24,616 nucleotides of DNA from JBHELT01 sp046262935. Its GTDB lineage: Bacteria; Actinomycetota; CADDZG01; JAHWKV01. The notes under the pieces are model-generated. The model saw nothing but the letters and a program-made list of their open reading frames with translations, did not search any database and had not been told where the DNA came from. The position numbers and the translations under genes were made by a program. Of the stretch, positions 1-7,577 are shown piece by piece. The number at the start of each line of letters is the position of its first letter. The stretch's first letter is position 1. The stretch lies in contig JBHELT010000078.1 in assembly GCA_046262935.1 (NCBI GenBank), positions 1 to 24,616 of the forward strand, read 5' to 3'.

Positions 1-917
1 CCCGAATCGAATAACGATTGGAACGACCCCGATGCCGGGGTTGCTACGAAGTCCGGCCGTTCCAGGCCGGGTTCGTCGGGATCGGAATACATGTTGATGA
101 AATCGGGGAACAGTTTGTCTCCTACCAGACTTCCCCCGCCAGGTCTGCTGAATGCGGTTCTGCCCTCATCCGCATCGCGCGCGGCCATCTGGATAAGCGC
201 GTAGTACATCAGCTCACCTACAGCTGCGGGTTCCAGGATCACGGGATACCGTCCCGCCGGCAGCGAGATCGGTTTCTTCGACCATTCCATGCGCTCCATC
301 AGGCGCTGATAGACCGCATCAACATCGGCTTCGGCGATCTTGGAATGGTCGGTTGAGTGCGAAGCCGATACGGTGAAGTCGGGAGTCTTGGAGACCATGG
401 TGAGTCCCGCTTCGCCGTAGGAGTGACTCCGCCTTACTCCCGATGACGTGCCGAGATGAAGGTCGTAGGCGGTTTGCGATGCATATCCGAACAGCAAAAC
501 GTCAAGGGGGCCGGCCTTTGAGAAGGCCTTTACGAGGTCGGCGACGGGACCTGCGAAGTTTGCAGACTCGGCGCTCGCGTCATCGGAACCGGCCAGCCAA
601 CCCGGTGGCACCGAGCCGTCACCTGCGATGAGCGGCATGAAGTCGGGGGCGTCGGGTTTGCCATCGCATGACCGCTCGGATCGTCGAATAAGGCCTTCGA
701 GGGCGTCGTCGGGGAAGTAGTTCGAAGAAACCTTACCGACCTTCTTGCCTTTGATCGAGATGATCGAGATCGCTTCCGAGCGCGCATCCCCATTGGTGGT
801 GGCTGTGTTGTTCGCCCAACGAACATTCGATGTTGATGTCCGCGTGGCCATGACGATGCAGTCGTCCGCTTTCGAAAGGGATAGGATTTTCTCGATGCGC
901 TCTGGGATCGAGGTCAT
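1..917 (-). CDS. TldE/PmbA-like modulator of metalloprotease TldD, C-terminus beyond window
   Basis: The frame is open from an ATG at 917 down to base 1, about 305 codons, and continues outside the window. It begins MTSIPERIEKILSLSKADD and contains the segments RWANNTATTNGDARSEAISI and GRYPVILEPAAVGELMYYAL, which have the layout of the TldE/PmbA partner: an N-terminal beta domain followed by a 'pvilepaa..el' strand, here without the HExxxH zinc motif seen in TldD. TldD/TldE pairs form a heterodimeric zinc metalloprotease acting on small peptides and modified peptide precursors. Its start codon overlaps the tldD stop as ATGA (914-917), so translational coupling is likely. The TldD/E family is secure; calling this the E subunit rests on the missing motif and the gene order. 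Confidence 0.85.
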   Translation of the reverse strand, partial: MTSIPERIEKILSLSKADDCIVMATRTSTSNVRWANNTATTNGDARSEAISIISIKGKKVGKVSSNYFPDDALEGLIRRSERSCDGKPDAPDFMPLIAGDGSVPPGWLAGSDDASAESANFAGPVADLVKAFSKAGPLDVLLFGYASQTAYDLHLGTSSGVRRSHSYGEAGLTMVSKTPDFTVSASHSTDHSKIAEADVDAVYQRLMERMEWSKKPISLPAGRYPVILEPAAVGELMYYALIQMAARDADEGRTAFSRPGGGSLVGDKLFPDFINMYSDPDEPGLERPDFVATPASGSFQSLFDS

Positions 918-2416
918 CGCGCGCCCTCGGCCACGGTGTTCAATATCTTGATCCCACGAAACAATGCTGCCGGACAGCCGTGGCCGGCCGGAGCACCCTG
1001 ACCGGGCAGTCCCTTGCCGCAGTTGAAAGTGCCGAAAAGTATGAACGTCTCCGGCCCCCCGACCGCCTCCATCGAGTTCCAGAAATCGATGGTGTTGCCT
1101 TGATACGCAACGTCTTTCAGTTGCCCGGCGAGCTTGCCGCCTTTGATCTCCCAGAACTGCTGACCAGTGAACTGGAAGTTGTAGCGCTGTTGGTCTATGG
1201 ACCAGCTCTTGTTGCCGACTATGTAGATACCGCGCTCTACCCCGCCGATCAGATCATCCAGTGAGATGGGACCAGGCCCGGGCTGCAGAGTGACATTCGG
1301 CATGCGCTGGATGGGCACATTCGCTGGCGAGTCCGCATACGCGCAACCATTCGATCGCATCCCGAGCTTGCGGGCCATCTGCCGATTCAATTGGTAGCCG
1401 ACCAGCGTTCCGTCTTTGATGATGTCCCAACGCTGCGCTTTGACGCCTTCATCGTCATAGCCGACTGTGGCGACTCCATCATCGGTTACCCGATCACCAG
1501 TGACGTTCATGACATCGGATCCGATCTTCAACTCACCCAGCTGTTCGAGCTTCGCGAATGAAGTTCCTGCAAGGGTGGCTTCAAAGCCGAGTACACGATC
1601 CAGTTCGGTGGAGTGGCCGATCGATTCATGGATCGTGAGCCACAGATTGCTTGGATGGATGACGAGATCGTATGTTCCAGGCTCGATGGAGGGCGACGCG
1701 ATCTTCTCTTCCAGAAGAGCAGGGATCCGCTCAGCATCAGCCATGTAGTCGTAGCCACCGTTGCTGAAGAACTCCCATCCACGGCCAACCGGCGGCGATG
1801 TCGAGGCCATGGTTTCGAAGGCGCCGGTCTGTTTGTTCACCTTAGTGGCTTCGAAGTCTGCTGAAACGCGGATGCGTTGTTGTGTGATGCGCGAGCCCGT
1901 CATGTTGGCGAAGAACTTGCTCTCTTCGACCTGCAGTAGAGCCATGTCGACGTGGTCGACCTTGCCTCCAGACAGAACCTTCTCGGTGATGGCCCGAACG
2001 AAGGCGATCTTCTCGTCATCGCCGACATCGAATGGGTTGACCTCGTAAGCCGATACGTACGTGTCGGTGTAGTCGGGCTCGTCCGCGAGTTCGACGGGCT
2101 CGGAGTTCAGACCGCGGAACTGCTTCGCTAGGTCGATGGCGCGCCGCACTGCTGCTGCAACAGCGTCAGCAGCGAGCCGGACATCGCTTGCGTATCCCCG
2201 GCTTCCATCGATGATGACCCGGACTCCAAAGCCGACTCCCTCACCGTTGCTCAGAGACTGCAGATCGTGATCCTTCACGAAGATGCTTTGCGCGCGATGG
2301 ACCTCGAAGCGAAAGTCAGCGTAAGTTGCGCCGAGATCTTTTGCCGTCTGAAGTGCCGCGTCGGCAAGGCGGTCGAATGGAAAGTTCAAGAACCGTGCAT
2401 CTATCGATCTGGGCAT
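914..2416 (-). CDS. tldD: TldD-family zinc metalloprotease
   Basis: This 500-residue protein matches the usual TldD size. The zinc-binding helix HESIGH lies at residues 263-268, inside the typical strand-helix segment LVIHPSNLWLTIHESIGHST. A conserved late Cys (C466 in FNCGKGLPGQG) is the expected third ligand. The N-terminal part, with VGFGVRVIIDGSRGYAS, is the characteristic TldD/PmbA beta domain. The protein is cytosolic and is known in other bacteria to process peptides together with TldE. It starts at ATG 2416, nine bases after the stop of an upstream PIN toxin on the same strand, and it overlaps the downstream tldE-like gene by 4 nt. No strong ribosome binding site is visible before the ATG. 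All motif residues are present, so it is probably active. Confidence 0.95.
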   Translation of the reverse strand: MPRSIDARFLNFPFDRLADAALQTAKDLGATYADFRFEVHRAQSIFVKDHDLQSLSNGEGVGFGVRVIIDGSRGYASDVRLAADAVAAAVRRAIDLAKQFRGLNSEPVELADEPDYTDTYVSAYEVNPFDVGDDEKIAFVRAITEKVLSGGKVDHVDMALLQVEESKFFANMTGSRITQQRIRVSADFEATKVNKQTGAFETMASTSPPVGRGWEFFSNGGYDYMADAERIPALLEEKIASPSIEPGTYDLVIHPSNLWLTIHESIGHSTELDRVLGFEATLAGTSFAKLEQLGELKIGSDVMNVTGDRVTDDGVATVGYDDEGVKAQRWDIIKDGTLVGYQLNRQMARKLGMRSNGCAYADSPANVPIQRMPNVTLQPGPGPISLDDLIGGVERGIYIVGNKSWSIDQQRYNFQFTGQQFWEIKGGKLAGQLKDVAYQGNTIDFWNSMEAVGGPETFILFGTFNCGKGLPGQGAPAGHGCPAALFRGIKILNTVAEGAR

Positions 2417-2425
2417 GGGGGGATG

Positions 2426-2863
2426 CTACTCAATCGGAGGCGGGGACCGCATCTGAGGTTGAATCCGTCTAGCGAGAACCTCCACCTTGCATCGAAGGCC
2501 CGGCGCGCCACCTAGTCGGATGTCGGCCGTAACAAGGATGGCACCGAGAAGCTCCGCCAGTGCAACGTACGCGGCGTCGTAGGGGGTGAGGTTTCGACGC
2601 AGCGACCAGATCCTGGGAGCGAAGGCTAAATGGGGATAACGGATGAGTTGCAGCTCCTCCAGATCCCGAATCGCGAGTCCGGCTCGACGCTCGTCCATGT
2701 CGCCTGCAGCTAAGCGGCGACGGAACACGGACATGACCTCGAGGTCTACGAGTTGAGGACCGTGGAGCGAAGGATCATCTAGCAGACGGTCTCTGGCTCG
2801 GTCACCGTCAGTCCCGTCGTCGCCCAGTGCGGGGGCAAGGACGGAAGCGTCAACAACGATCAG
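2426..2863 (-). CDS. PIN-domain toxin (VapC/FitB type), apparent CTG start
   Basis: The protein is 145 residues if it starts at the CTG at 2863. The sequence then opens (M)IVVDASVLAPALGDDG, the standard first strand of a PIN ribonuclease. The acidic residues of the active site are all present: D5, E42 (QLVDLEV), D96 (LTPYDAAYVALA) and D114 (LVTADIRL). The frame is closed by a stop a few codons above the CTG, and the first ATG (2734) would remove D5 and E42, so a non-ATG start is required. The CTG overlaps the antitoxin stop as CTGA, the same 4-nt overlap geometry as the ATGA/GTGA overlaps elsewhere in this window. VapC toxins cleave RNA, commonly tRNA. The gene ends nine bases before tldD. 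Confidence 0.85.
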   Translation of the reverse strand: MIVVDASVLAPALGDDGTDGDRARDRLLDDPSLHGPQLVDLEVMSVFRRRLAAGDMDERRAGLAIRDLEELQLIRYPHLAFAPRIWSLRRNLTPYDAAYVALAELLGAILVTADIRLGGAPGLRCKVEVLARRIQPQMRSPPPIE

Positions 2864-3090
2864 TGCCGAGCCCGTTCAGTACGTAGGTCCGAGGCCGCTT
2901 TCGCCAGCCCAACCTTGCCGCCGGAACGTCCTCCAGCGCGAGCGAGGACCTCCTCGACTGTTGGGCGGGCAGCGAAGTCGTTCAACAAGGAAAGAAGGTA
3001 CTCCTGTAGGGACATTCCGTGCTCTGCCGCTCTGCGTCGGAGTGTCGTGTGAATCTGGTCTGGTACGTCTCTAATCTGCACGCTCTTCAT
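2860..3090 (-). CDS. FitA-like ribbon-helix-helix antitoxin
   Basis: This 76-residue protein has the N-terminal pattern MKSVQIRDVPDQIHTTLRRRAAEHGMSLQEYLLSLL in pieces: a beta strand that binds DNA (SVQIRDVP) followed by two helices. This is the signature of FitA/VapB ribbon-helix-helix antitoxins. The C-terminal part (ARPTVEEVLARAGG) is the usual toxin-wrapping tail. A longer reading to 3270 exists, but its extra 60 residues are Cys/Arg-rich and unlike the family, and a -10 box lies just before ATG 3090, so 3090 is the chosen start. It pairs with the PIN toxin that begins on its stop codon. It is probably autoregulated through sites at its promoter. Confidence 0.9.
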   Translation of the reverse strand: MKSVQIRDVPDQIHTTLRRRAAEHGMSLQEYLLSLLNDFAARPTVEEVLARAGGRSGGKVGLAKAASDLRTERARH

Positions 3091-3096
3091 GCATGC

Positions 3097-3125
3097 ATAA
3101 TAGGAGTGGAGCAGGCGTTTCGCAA
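3097..3125 (-). promoter_or_regulatory. Leaderless promoter of the FitA-like antitoxin
   Basis: On the minus strand there is a -10 hexamer TATTAT (3097-3102) and a -35-like TTGCGA (3120-3125) with 17 bp between them. Only six bases, GCATGC, lie between the -10 and the ATG at 3090, so the transcript should begin at or next to the start codon. TGCATGCATG around the start is a partial palindrome that could bind the antitoxin. The assignment is by position and consensus only. Confidence 0.5.
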
Positions 3126-3151
3126 GCGCGGATGCGGTTGCCTGTCCTCGA

Positions 3152-3775
3152 TCAGGCGCCAGTCGCGCGCAATACCCGCTCGAACCAGTTCCGGTCCTTC
3201 GGGTGGGTGAGCATGTCGGCAACCTCGCGCTCTGCATGCTCTTTCGCTCGTCCGCCGCCTTCGAGGGCAACGTTCATCCGGCTCACTAGCCAATTCAGCC
3301 ACGCCGTGATCACCGGCGAGAAGATCGAGACATCGAGCGGCGGGACATCATCGGCGATAGACGTGTATCCCTCGATGATCGCGCGCGCGGCTTTCTCGTT
3401 GATCTGTTCGTTCGGAAGAGCGCACCACGAATCGAGCACCATCCCGATGTGCCACTCGCGCGAAATGGCCCCTGCGAAGTCCCATCCAATCGGTACAAGG
3501 CTCCCGCCCGCGCCAAGATGGGTCGACGACGGCTGGAAGTCGGTATGCGCAAGCACGAGTGCGTCTTCGGGCGCGTCGGTGTGCGCCCTGCTGATGTCGA
3601 GGATCCTCACGACAAACACCTCGCTCTCGCCCGGACTCGCACGGGCTATCGAGAGCTTCGGTGTTCCGTAGCTCAGCCCAGGTGGAGCAAGCGATGGCTT
3701 CGAGCCTTCCGGCGAGTCTCGGCACGGTCGCTCACCGCGCGCGCCGAAGTTAACAGCATCGATCGTACGCGTCAA
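3152..3775 (-). pseudogene. Degenerate C-lobe of an APH-type phosphotransferase
   Basis: The readable part starts around LDISRAHTDAPEDALVLAHT and continues LVPIGWDFAGAISREWHIG, NEQINEKAARAIIEGYTS and ITAWLNWLVSRMN. This is the C-terminal lobe of an aminoglycoside-phosphotransferase-like protein. The whole ATP-binding N-lobe is missing, and the first 60 or so residues (Pro/Ser-rich) do not look like a protein domain. The catalytic loop keeps its Asp (HTDFQPSS) but has Ser where the Asn of HxDxxxxN should be. The metal-binding Asp of the usual 'IDW' has become Gly (IGWD). It is therefore truncated and kinase-dead. It points away from the intact phosphotransferase at 3849-4790. A promoter-like pair TTGACG...TAACTT lies at the start of this frame. 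The true upstream boundary is uncertain. Confidence 0.65.
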
Positions 3776-3848
3776 GATGGCTTACCTCGGCGGGACTTCT
3801 ATCCTTACGGCAGTTGGGATTCGCCTGGTCTGAAGGGAGCGATCGTCG

Positions 3849-4790
3849 TTGGATTGGAACACGCATCGCGCGCACTTGCTGAGCCTTCCATCCAAGGAAG
3901 GGCTCGCCGCTCTTGCCGAGGAAATCCTCCCGGGGTCGCGTGTGTATCGAGTCCGCCGGCTGGGGGGCGGTCTTGCAACTGCAACACACTCGATCGACTT
4001 GAAGACGAAGACGGGCGCAACGCTCGGCGTCGTCTTGAAGCGATTCACACGAGCCGACCACTCTAATGTCCTGTTGGAATGGGATCGACTGTCATTTGCC
4101 CGCGCACTCGCATTGCCGGCACCCGATCCTGTCGCGCTCGACGCGGATGGGCGTTGGTTCGGCGCGCCGGCGATAGTCATGAGGAGGCTGCAGGGACGTC
4201 CCCAGGTCTCTCCATCGAAGTTACAGCCATGGTTGGAACAGATCGCCGCCGCGATGGTGACGATCCAGGGGGTCTCCGCAAAGGGAGGACCTGCTGCGGT
4301 GCGTCGTCCGCACAAGGCAGAGCAATGGGAACCGCCGGTGGGTCTTCGAAGAACGGCACTGGTGAAAGATGCCATCGAAGTCATCGAACAACAGTTGCCG
4401 TTGGCTCTCAAAGGCGAGCGGGCATTTGGCCACGGGGATTTCCATCCAGGAAATCTGGTTTGGTCGCGGGACAGGTTATCGGGAGTGGTGGACTGGAGTG
4501 CCGCACGCGTCGGCCCAAGAGCGCACGAGGTAGCGTACTGTCGCGCCGACCTAACGGTGCTGATGGGGGCCGACGTAGCCGATCAGTTCTTGCAAGCATA
4601 CGAGCGAGCCTGGGGTTCGCCGCTCGGCGAGGATCTGTGGGTTTGGGATCTGGTGTGCGCGCTTGACGCGATGCGATTTGGTTATCTTTGGGTGATCGCC
4701 TACCGGGAGCAAGGAAAGACCGATCTCACTTCCTCGAACGTTTGGCCGCGAGCGGCCGGGTTGGTCCGCAGGGCGCTCCGCCACACCTGA
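3849..4790 (+). CDS. APH-family phosphotransferase, substrate unknown
   Basis: This 313-residue protein has a complete aminoglycoside-phosphotransferase-like fold. It has an N-lobe with a Gly-rich turn (RRLGGGLATATHSI, residues 37-50) and the nucleotide-binding Lys K64 (GVVLKRFT). A hinge segment IVMRRLQGRP follows, then the catalytic loop HGDFHPGN with H195, D197 and N202, and the metal-binding D215 in GVVDWS. It starts at TTG 3849, supported by AAGGGAG eight bases upstream; no better start lies nearby. The family includes antibiotic kinases, choline/homoserine kinases and many proteins of unknown substrate. Nothing around it (toxin-antitoxin genes, a broken relative) points to a substrate, so an antibiotic-resistance label is not justified. 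Confidence 0.85.
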   Translation: MDWNTHRAHLLSLPSKEGLAALAEEILPGSRVYRVRRLGGGLATATHSIDLKTKTGATLGVVLKRFTRADHSNVLLEWDRLSFARALALPAPDPVALDADGRWFGAPAIVMRRLQGRPQVSPSKLQPWLEQIAAAMVTIQGVSAKGGPAAVRRPHKAEQWEPPVGLRRTALVKDAIEVIEQQLPLALKGERAFGHGDFHPGNLVWSRDRLSGVVDWSAARVGPRAHEVAYCRADLTVLMGADVADQFLQAYERAWGSPLGEDLWVWDLVCALDAMRFGYLWVIAYREQGKTDLTSSNVWPRAAGLVRRALRHT

Positions 4791-4812
4791 GCGGCGGGGG
4801 TTCACTGCGAGA

Positions 4813-4846
4813 CGCATCTTGATGCGCCTCATATATATGCTAAGAT
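4813..4846 (+). promoter_or_regulatory. Leaderless vapB promoter with palindromic operator
   Basis: A perfect palindrome CGCATC-TT-GATGCG (4813-4826) overlaps a -35-like TTGATG (4819-4824). The -10 TAAGAT (4841-4846) follows after 16 bp, and the GTG start (4853) lies six bases further on. The layout suggests a leaderless transcript and autorepression by the VapB-like protein at the palindrome. Confidence 0.55.
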
Positions 4847-4852
4847 GCTTTC

Positions 4853-5113
4853 GTGCGAACTACCGTGACGATCGCTCCTGACCTGGCAGCCACGCTAAGG
4901 CGGATCGCCCAGGAACGAGGGATCACATTCAAAGAAGCACTCAATGAATCGCTTCGGGCTGGCCTGGGCACTCAGGCGGGTTCGACGCGGCCCTATCGTC
5001 TGCGAGCGCGCCCGATGGGACTCAGGCCGGGGATCGACCTGGACAAGGCACTACGTCTTGCGGGCGCCATGGAGGACGCCGAAACTCTGCATAAGCTCGA
5101 ACTTCGTAAGTGA
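4853..5113 (+). CDS. VapB-type ribbon-helix-helix antitoxin
   Basis: This 86-residue protein opens RTTVTIAPDLAATLRRIAQE and continues ITFKEALNESLRAGL. It is a ribbon-helix-helix DNA-binding domain very like the actinobacterial VapB group ('MRTTVTIDDDL...GxSFKEALNEALRAGL'). The C-terminal part (RPMGLRPGIDLDKALRLAGAMED) is the toxin-neutralising tail. The start is GTG 4853, placed by the -10 box six bases upstream. The last codons overlap the toxin start as GTGA (5110-5113). Its expected role is to neutralise the downstream VapC and repress the operon. Confidence 0.9.
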   Translation: MRTTVTIAPDLAATLRRIAQERGITFKEALNESLRAGLGTQAGSTRPYRLRARPMGLRPGIDLDKALRLAGAMEDAETLHKLELRK

Positions 5114-5538
5114 AGCTGCCCGACGTGAATCTGTTGCTCTATGCGACCGATAGTTCGGCACCTCGTCATGCGGCTGCACGGCGATGGCTTGAAGAGCAGT
5201 TGTCGGGATCGGAAACACTTGCTCTTGCGTGGGTTGTTCTTCTCGCCTTCCTGCGACTCGGGACCAACCCGAGTGTCTTCGACAAACCCCTTAAGGTTTC
5301 AGAGGCGTTGGATCTTGTGGATGAGTGGCTTTCGCAACCGCCTACAACGGTGATACATCCGACCGAACGTCACGCGGCAATACTGCGCGAACTGCTCGAG
5401 CCGATGGGCACCGCGGCCAACCTCACGACCGACGCGCACCTTGCCGCGCTTGCGATAGAGCATGGTGCGGAACTTTGCTCCTGCGACTCAGACTTTGCCC
5501 GATTTTCACGCGTCCGCTGGCATGACCCGCTGCGATGA
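5110..5538 (+). CDS. VapC-type PIN-domain ribonuclease toxin
   Basis: The protein is 142 residues and starts at GTG 5110 within the antitoxin stop. It opens MKLPDVNLLLYATDSSAPRH, with the first catalytic Asp at D5. The middle segment LAWVVLLAFLRLGTNPSVF is typical of this VapC subgroup. The C-terminal acidic residues are D108 (LTTDAHLAALA) and D126/D128 (CSCDSDFARF). The family cleaves RNA and is inhibited by its VapB partner. The module looks complete and potentially active. Confidence 0.92.
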   Translation: MKLPDVNLLLYATDSSAPRHAAARRWLEEQLSGSETLALAWVVLLAFLRLGTNPSVFDKPLKVSEALDLVDEWLSQPPTTVIHPTERHAAILRELLEPMGTAANLTTDAHLAALAIEHGAELCSCDSDFARFSRVRWHDPLR

Positions 5539-5609
5539 CATGACGGACTGAGGCTGCTTGATCCGGCATCAGCTGGGGCGCATAAGGGGCCGAGGATTGT
5601 TCTGGGTTA

Positions 5610-5957
5610 TTACAGATCGAGGTGAAGCCTAAGGGCCGAGTCCAAGTTCCTCATTAGATCGGATGGAACGGTGCCGAGCCTGTCCCCGATCCTTTCGACA
5701 GAGACAGAGCGGATTTGCTCGGCTTGAGCTTTCGAGTCGGACTTGAGTCGGCACTCCTTCGCCGGAAGCAGGACTTGAAACGGGTAGATTTGTCGAACAT
5801 TGCTAGTAAGCGGGACTACCGTTACGACGCCCCGTTTTAACTGGGCGGCCGTTGCATTAGCGCCGTCGTTGCTAACGATCACAGCGGGTCGCCGCTTAGA
5901 GGCCTCCGAGCCGATAACGGGGTCCAGGTTCACCCATCGGATTTCCCCGCGAAGCAT
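5610..5957 (-). CDS. mazF: MazF-type endoribonuclease toxin, copy 1
   Basis: This 115-residue protein opens MLRGEIRWVNLDPVIGSEAS and continues KRRPAVIVSNDGANA and VVTVVPLTSNV, the standard MazF/PemK barrel. It ends AEQIRSVSVERIGDRLG, which holds the conserved 'DQ..v/i..' strand in its QIRSVS form. MazF enzymes are sequence-specific mRNA or rRNA/tRNA cutters. The start ATG 5957 abuts the stop of the antitoxin (TAG then ATG). It is a close relative of the MazF at 10362-10709, with most residues shared over their equal length and the same final LHLDL. Confidence 0.93.
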   Translation of the reverse strand: MLRGEIRWVNLDPVIGSEASKRRPAVIVSNDGANATAAQLKRGVVTVVPLTSNVRQIYPFQVLLPAKECRLKSDSKAQAEQIRSVSVERIGDRLGTVPSDLMRNLDSALRLHLDL

Positions 5958-6173
5958 CTATGCGAGTCCATCCGACGTAGTTGATGACCACTCTTCCTCC
6001 GAATCCTCGAGCCATCCTCTCCAAGCATCTTCATATTGCTCAGCCAGTTCCGCGGTCCTCAGGGTTCGGACGGCTTTGCTGACGGCGGCTGACCTGGAGG
6101 GGAGGCGGCGGGACTTTGCGTATGCATCGAGGAACTCGAGGTCCTCATCCGGCAGGCTCGCACTTATTTTCAT
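5958..6173 (-). CDS. mazE: MazE-type (MazE9-like) antitoxin, copy 1
   Basis: This 71-residue protein has an N-terminal ribbon-helix-helix, MKISASLPDEDLEFLDAYA, followed by SRSAAVSKAVRTLR. The acidic, Trp-containing tail (AWRGWLEDSEEEW) is what wraps MazF. A longer reading to 6221 exists, but ATG 6173 is preferred because the paralogue at 10709-10927 starts at the same MKIS and both have a -10 box 6-7 bases upstream. It ends directly before mazF. Confidence 0.9.
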   Translation of the reverse strand: MKISASLPDEDLEFLDAYAKSRRLPSRSAAVSKAVRTLRTAELAEQYEDAWRGWLEDSEEEWSSTTSDGLA

Positions 6174-6180
6174 ACTGAGG

Positions 6181-6189
6181 ATACTACCA
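6181..6189 (-). promoter_or_regulatory. Extended -10 of mazEF copy 1 (leaderless)
   Basis: On the minus strand TGGTAGTAT occupies 6181-6189, a TGn-extended -10 with hexamer TAGTAT. Seven bases separate it from the mazE start at 6173. The same GGTAGTATC sequence sits at the same place before the second mazE copy, so it has been conserved since the duplication. No good -35 is seen. Confidence 0.5.
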
Positions 6190-6495
6190 TAGGTACGACC
6201 CAGATGGCTACCGCGCTTCATCCTGTCGGGCCCCTTTTGGCTCTAAGGCTCGTCGGCCGCGAAGCCCACCAGTTTGCTATTGCCCAGGAAGCCTTGAGCG
6301 AATGCCTTACGGACGACTTCCCGCTAACGCCCGCTGCAATGCTGCCCGCGCTAGCAAGCGCGTGGAATCAAGCGTCGGCAACGGCGAGTTCGAGTCATTC
6401 ATGATGCGGACTAAAGACCGGTTCATGGAGAATGGCCCTTATCGTTCGCCTGGAACGATTCGCTCCTCGGGGTTTGCGCAACTATGTCTAGAAGA
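6190..6495. other. Gene-free stretch between mazE and a glycosyltransferase stub
   Basis: About 300 bases with no convincing gene. Short frames exist on both strands, but none has a recognisable domain, a start signal and a plausible length together. One minus-strand run (segment RKAFAQGFLGNSKLVGFAADEP, around 6246-6311) looks protein-like but is closed by stops on both sides within some 30 codons. It may be the remains of a lost gene. Confidence 0.4.
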
Positions 6496-6786
6496 TCATC
6501 GGTAAAGAGTGCGCGTGAGAACTGCACGCATCGTTACGCCCCTTCGCCAAAACTCGTCGGGAGCGACATCGGCCAGATCAGGGAATCGTTGCCGCACTTG
6601 TGCGAATGCTTCTTCGAGAGGAATTCCCGCCGTCCGCACTTCGAATCCTGCGGCCTCGATCCTCGGAGCGAAGTCAGCTGATGTGACGAAGATCACTTCG
6701 TGGCCACTCTCGGTCAATGCTTGCGCGATGGGCAACATAGGGTGGAAGTGGCCATATGCGGGGGCGGTGACAGCTATAACTCTCAT
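6496..6786 (-). pseudogene. N-terminal stub of a GT1-type glycosyltransferase
   Basis: The 96 residues MRVIAVTAPAYGHFHPMLPI, AQALTESGHEVIFVTSADF and IEAAGFEVRTAGIPLEEAF are the first Rossmann half-domain of a UDP/TDP-sugar-dependent glycosyltransferase of the macrolide-glycosyltransferase (MGT/UGT) type. Full-length members have about 400 residues. Here the frame stops at TGA 6496, and the donor-binding C-terminal domain is not found in any frame further on. An AGGA lies seven bases before the ATG, so the start is probably the original one. It is a 3'-truncated remnant, most likely cut when neighbouring modules inserted. Confidence 0.75.
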
Positions 6787-6871
6787 GTCGAAATCCTAAT
6801 TGTCATGGGCATCGTCCGGGTCAAAACGGAGTGCTTATCGTGTCCTCTTTATCCGGAAAGTGGCCGGTCTG

Positions 6872-7198
6872 TCAGGTGTTTGGTAATTCCGACATGTGTC
6901 TGCGGAGGCGATTGAGGAAGTCTCCAGGGGTTTCGATCCGGATCTCAGTCGAAGTTGGCCGATAGTCCCGAACATTGAAAGTGACCAGAGTGTGGCATCC
7001 CGCTTTCAGGGCCGCTACGAGGAGAGGCAGGTCCTTGGGGTCGGCTTCTCTCTTGAATCTTGCGACATCTCTTGGGCGGGGATCGTTCACCGGGTCTTGG
7101 CGGGTGCCGGAGTGCGGCTCGAACTTGAGGAGGGGATGTCGGCTGCCTCGCCTGGGAGATTCGAGCCTCTCAAGGGTTCGAGAAGCGGCATCAAACTC
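6872..7198 (-). pseudogene. 5'-truncated PIN-domain toxin remnant
   Basis: The frame is readable from about 7198 (EFDAASRTLERLES...HPLLKFEPHSG) through a GTG at 7090 (NDPRPRDVARFKREADPKD) to LPLLVAALKAGCHTLVTFNV and RDYRPT. This is the C-terminal two thirds of a PIN-domain toxin, with the late acidic positions in DPKDLPLL and NVRDY. The first strand with its catalytic Asp is missing. The frame begins inside the last codons of the vapC at 7191-7577 in another phase, which looks like a deletion join. No antitoxin accompanies it. It is most likely inactive. Confidence 0.6.
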
Positions 7199-7577
7199 TG
7201 ACGATGTCGAGGCCCGGTACGTCTACGTAGTCGTCATCTTGAGTGATAAGCGAAATCCCGTGTGCAATGGCGGTGGCGGCGATCCATGAGTCGTTGACCG
7301 GCATCCTCTGTCCGCTGTCTCTCAACAGAAGGCGGAGCCTTGCCCACGATTCCGCAACCTGCTGGTCGACGGGGATCGGCTCCAGTGAAAGTGCATGAGT
7401 TAGCGTCGCGAGCCTTCGATCTCGTGTCTCCACCTCGGCAGCGGATAAGACGCCGGCGCGCAGTTCACCGATGGTGATCACCGAAACGCCGATCTCGTCG
7501 GGCAGGGAACTAGTCTGCAAGGGTCGCATCACCTCCCTCGCGATGAAGACAGAGGTGTCGGCGATTCCGCGGCTCAT
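7191..7577 (-). CDS. VapC-type PIN-domain toxin
   Basis: This 128-residue protein opens MSRGIADTSVFIAREVMR with the first catalytic Asp at D7. E38 follows in ITIGELRAGV, then D96 in MPVNDSWIAATAIAHG and D114-D116 in LITQDDDYVDV. This is a full PIN ribonuclease. The start overlaps the antitoxin stop as ATGA (7574-7577), the usual coupling in such operons. The spacing of residues is like that of mycobacterial VapC proteins that pair with Phd/YefM-type antitoxins. Confidence 0.92.
   Translation of the reverse strand: MSRGIADTSVFIAREVMRPLQTSSLPDEIGVSVITIGELRAGVLSAAEVETRDRRLATLTHALSLEPIPVDQQVAESWARLRLLLRDSGQRMPVNDSWIAATAIAHGISLITQDDDYVDVPGLDIVRV

Noticed and set aside
3849..4790. Calling the phosphotransferase an aminoglycoside-resistance enzyme
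   Set aside because: The fold is shared by many kinases of other substrates, and nothing in the sequence or its neighbours indicates antibiotic binding.
5539..5609. A terminator between the convergent vapC and mazF genes
   Set aside because: No GC-rich hairpin followed by a T-run on either strand could be identified in the 71 bases.
6204..6404. A plus-strand frame beginning MATALHPVGPLLALRL
   Set aside because: It has no ribosome site and no recognisable domain, and its start overlaps the upstream region of mazE. It looks like chance.
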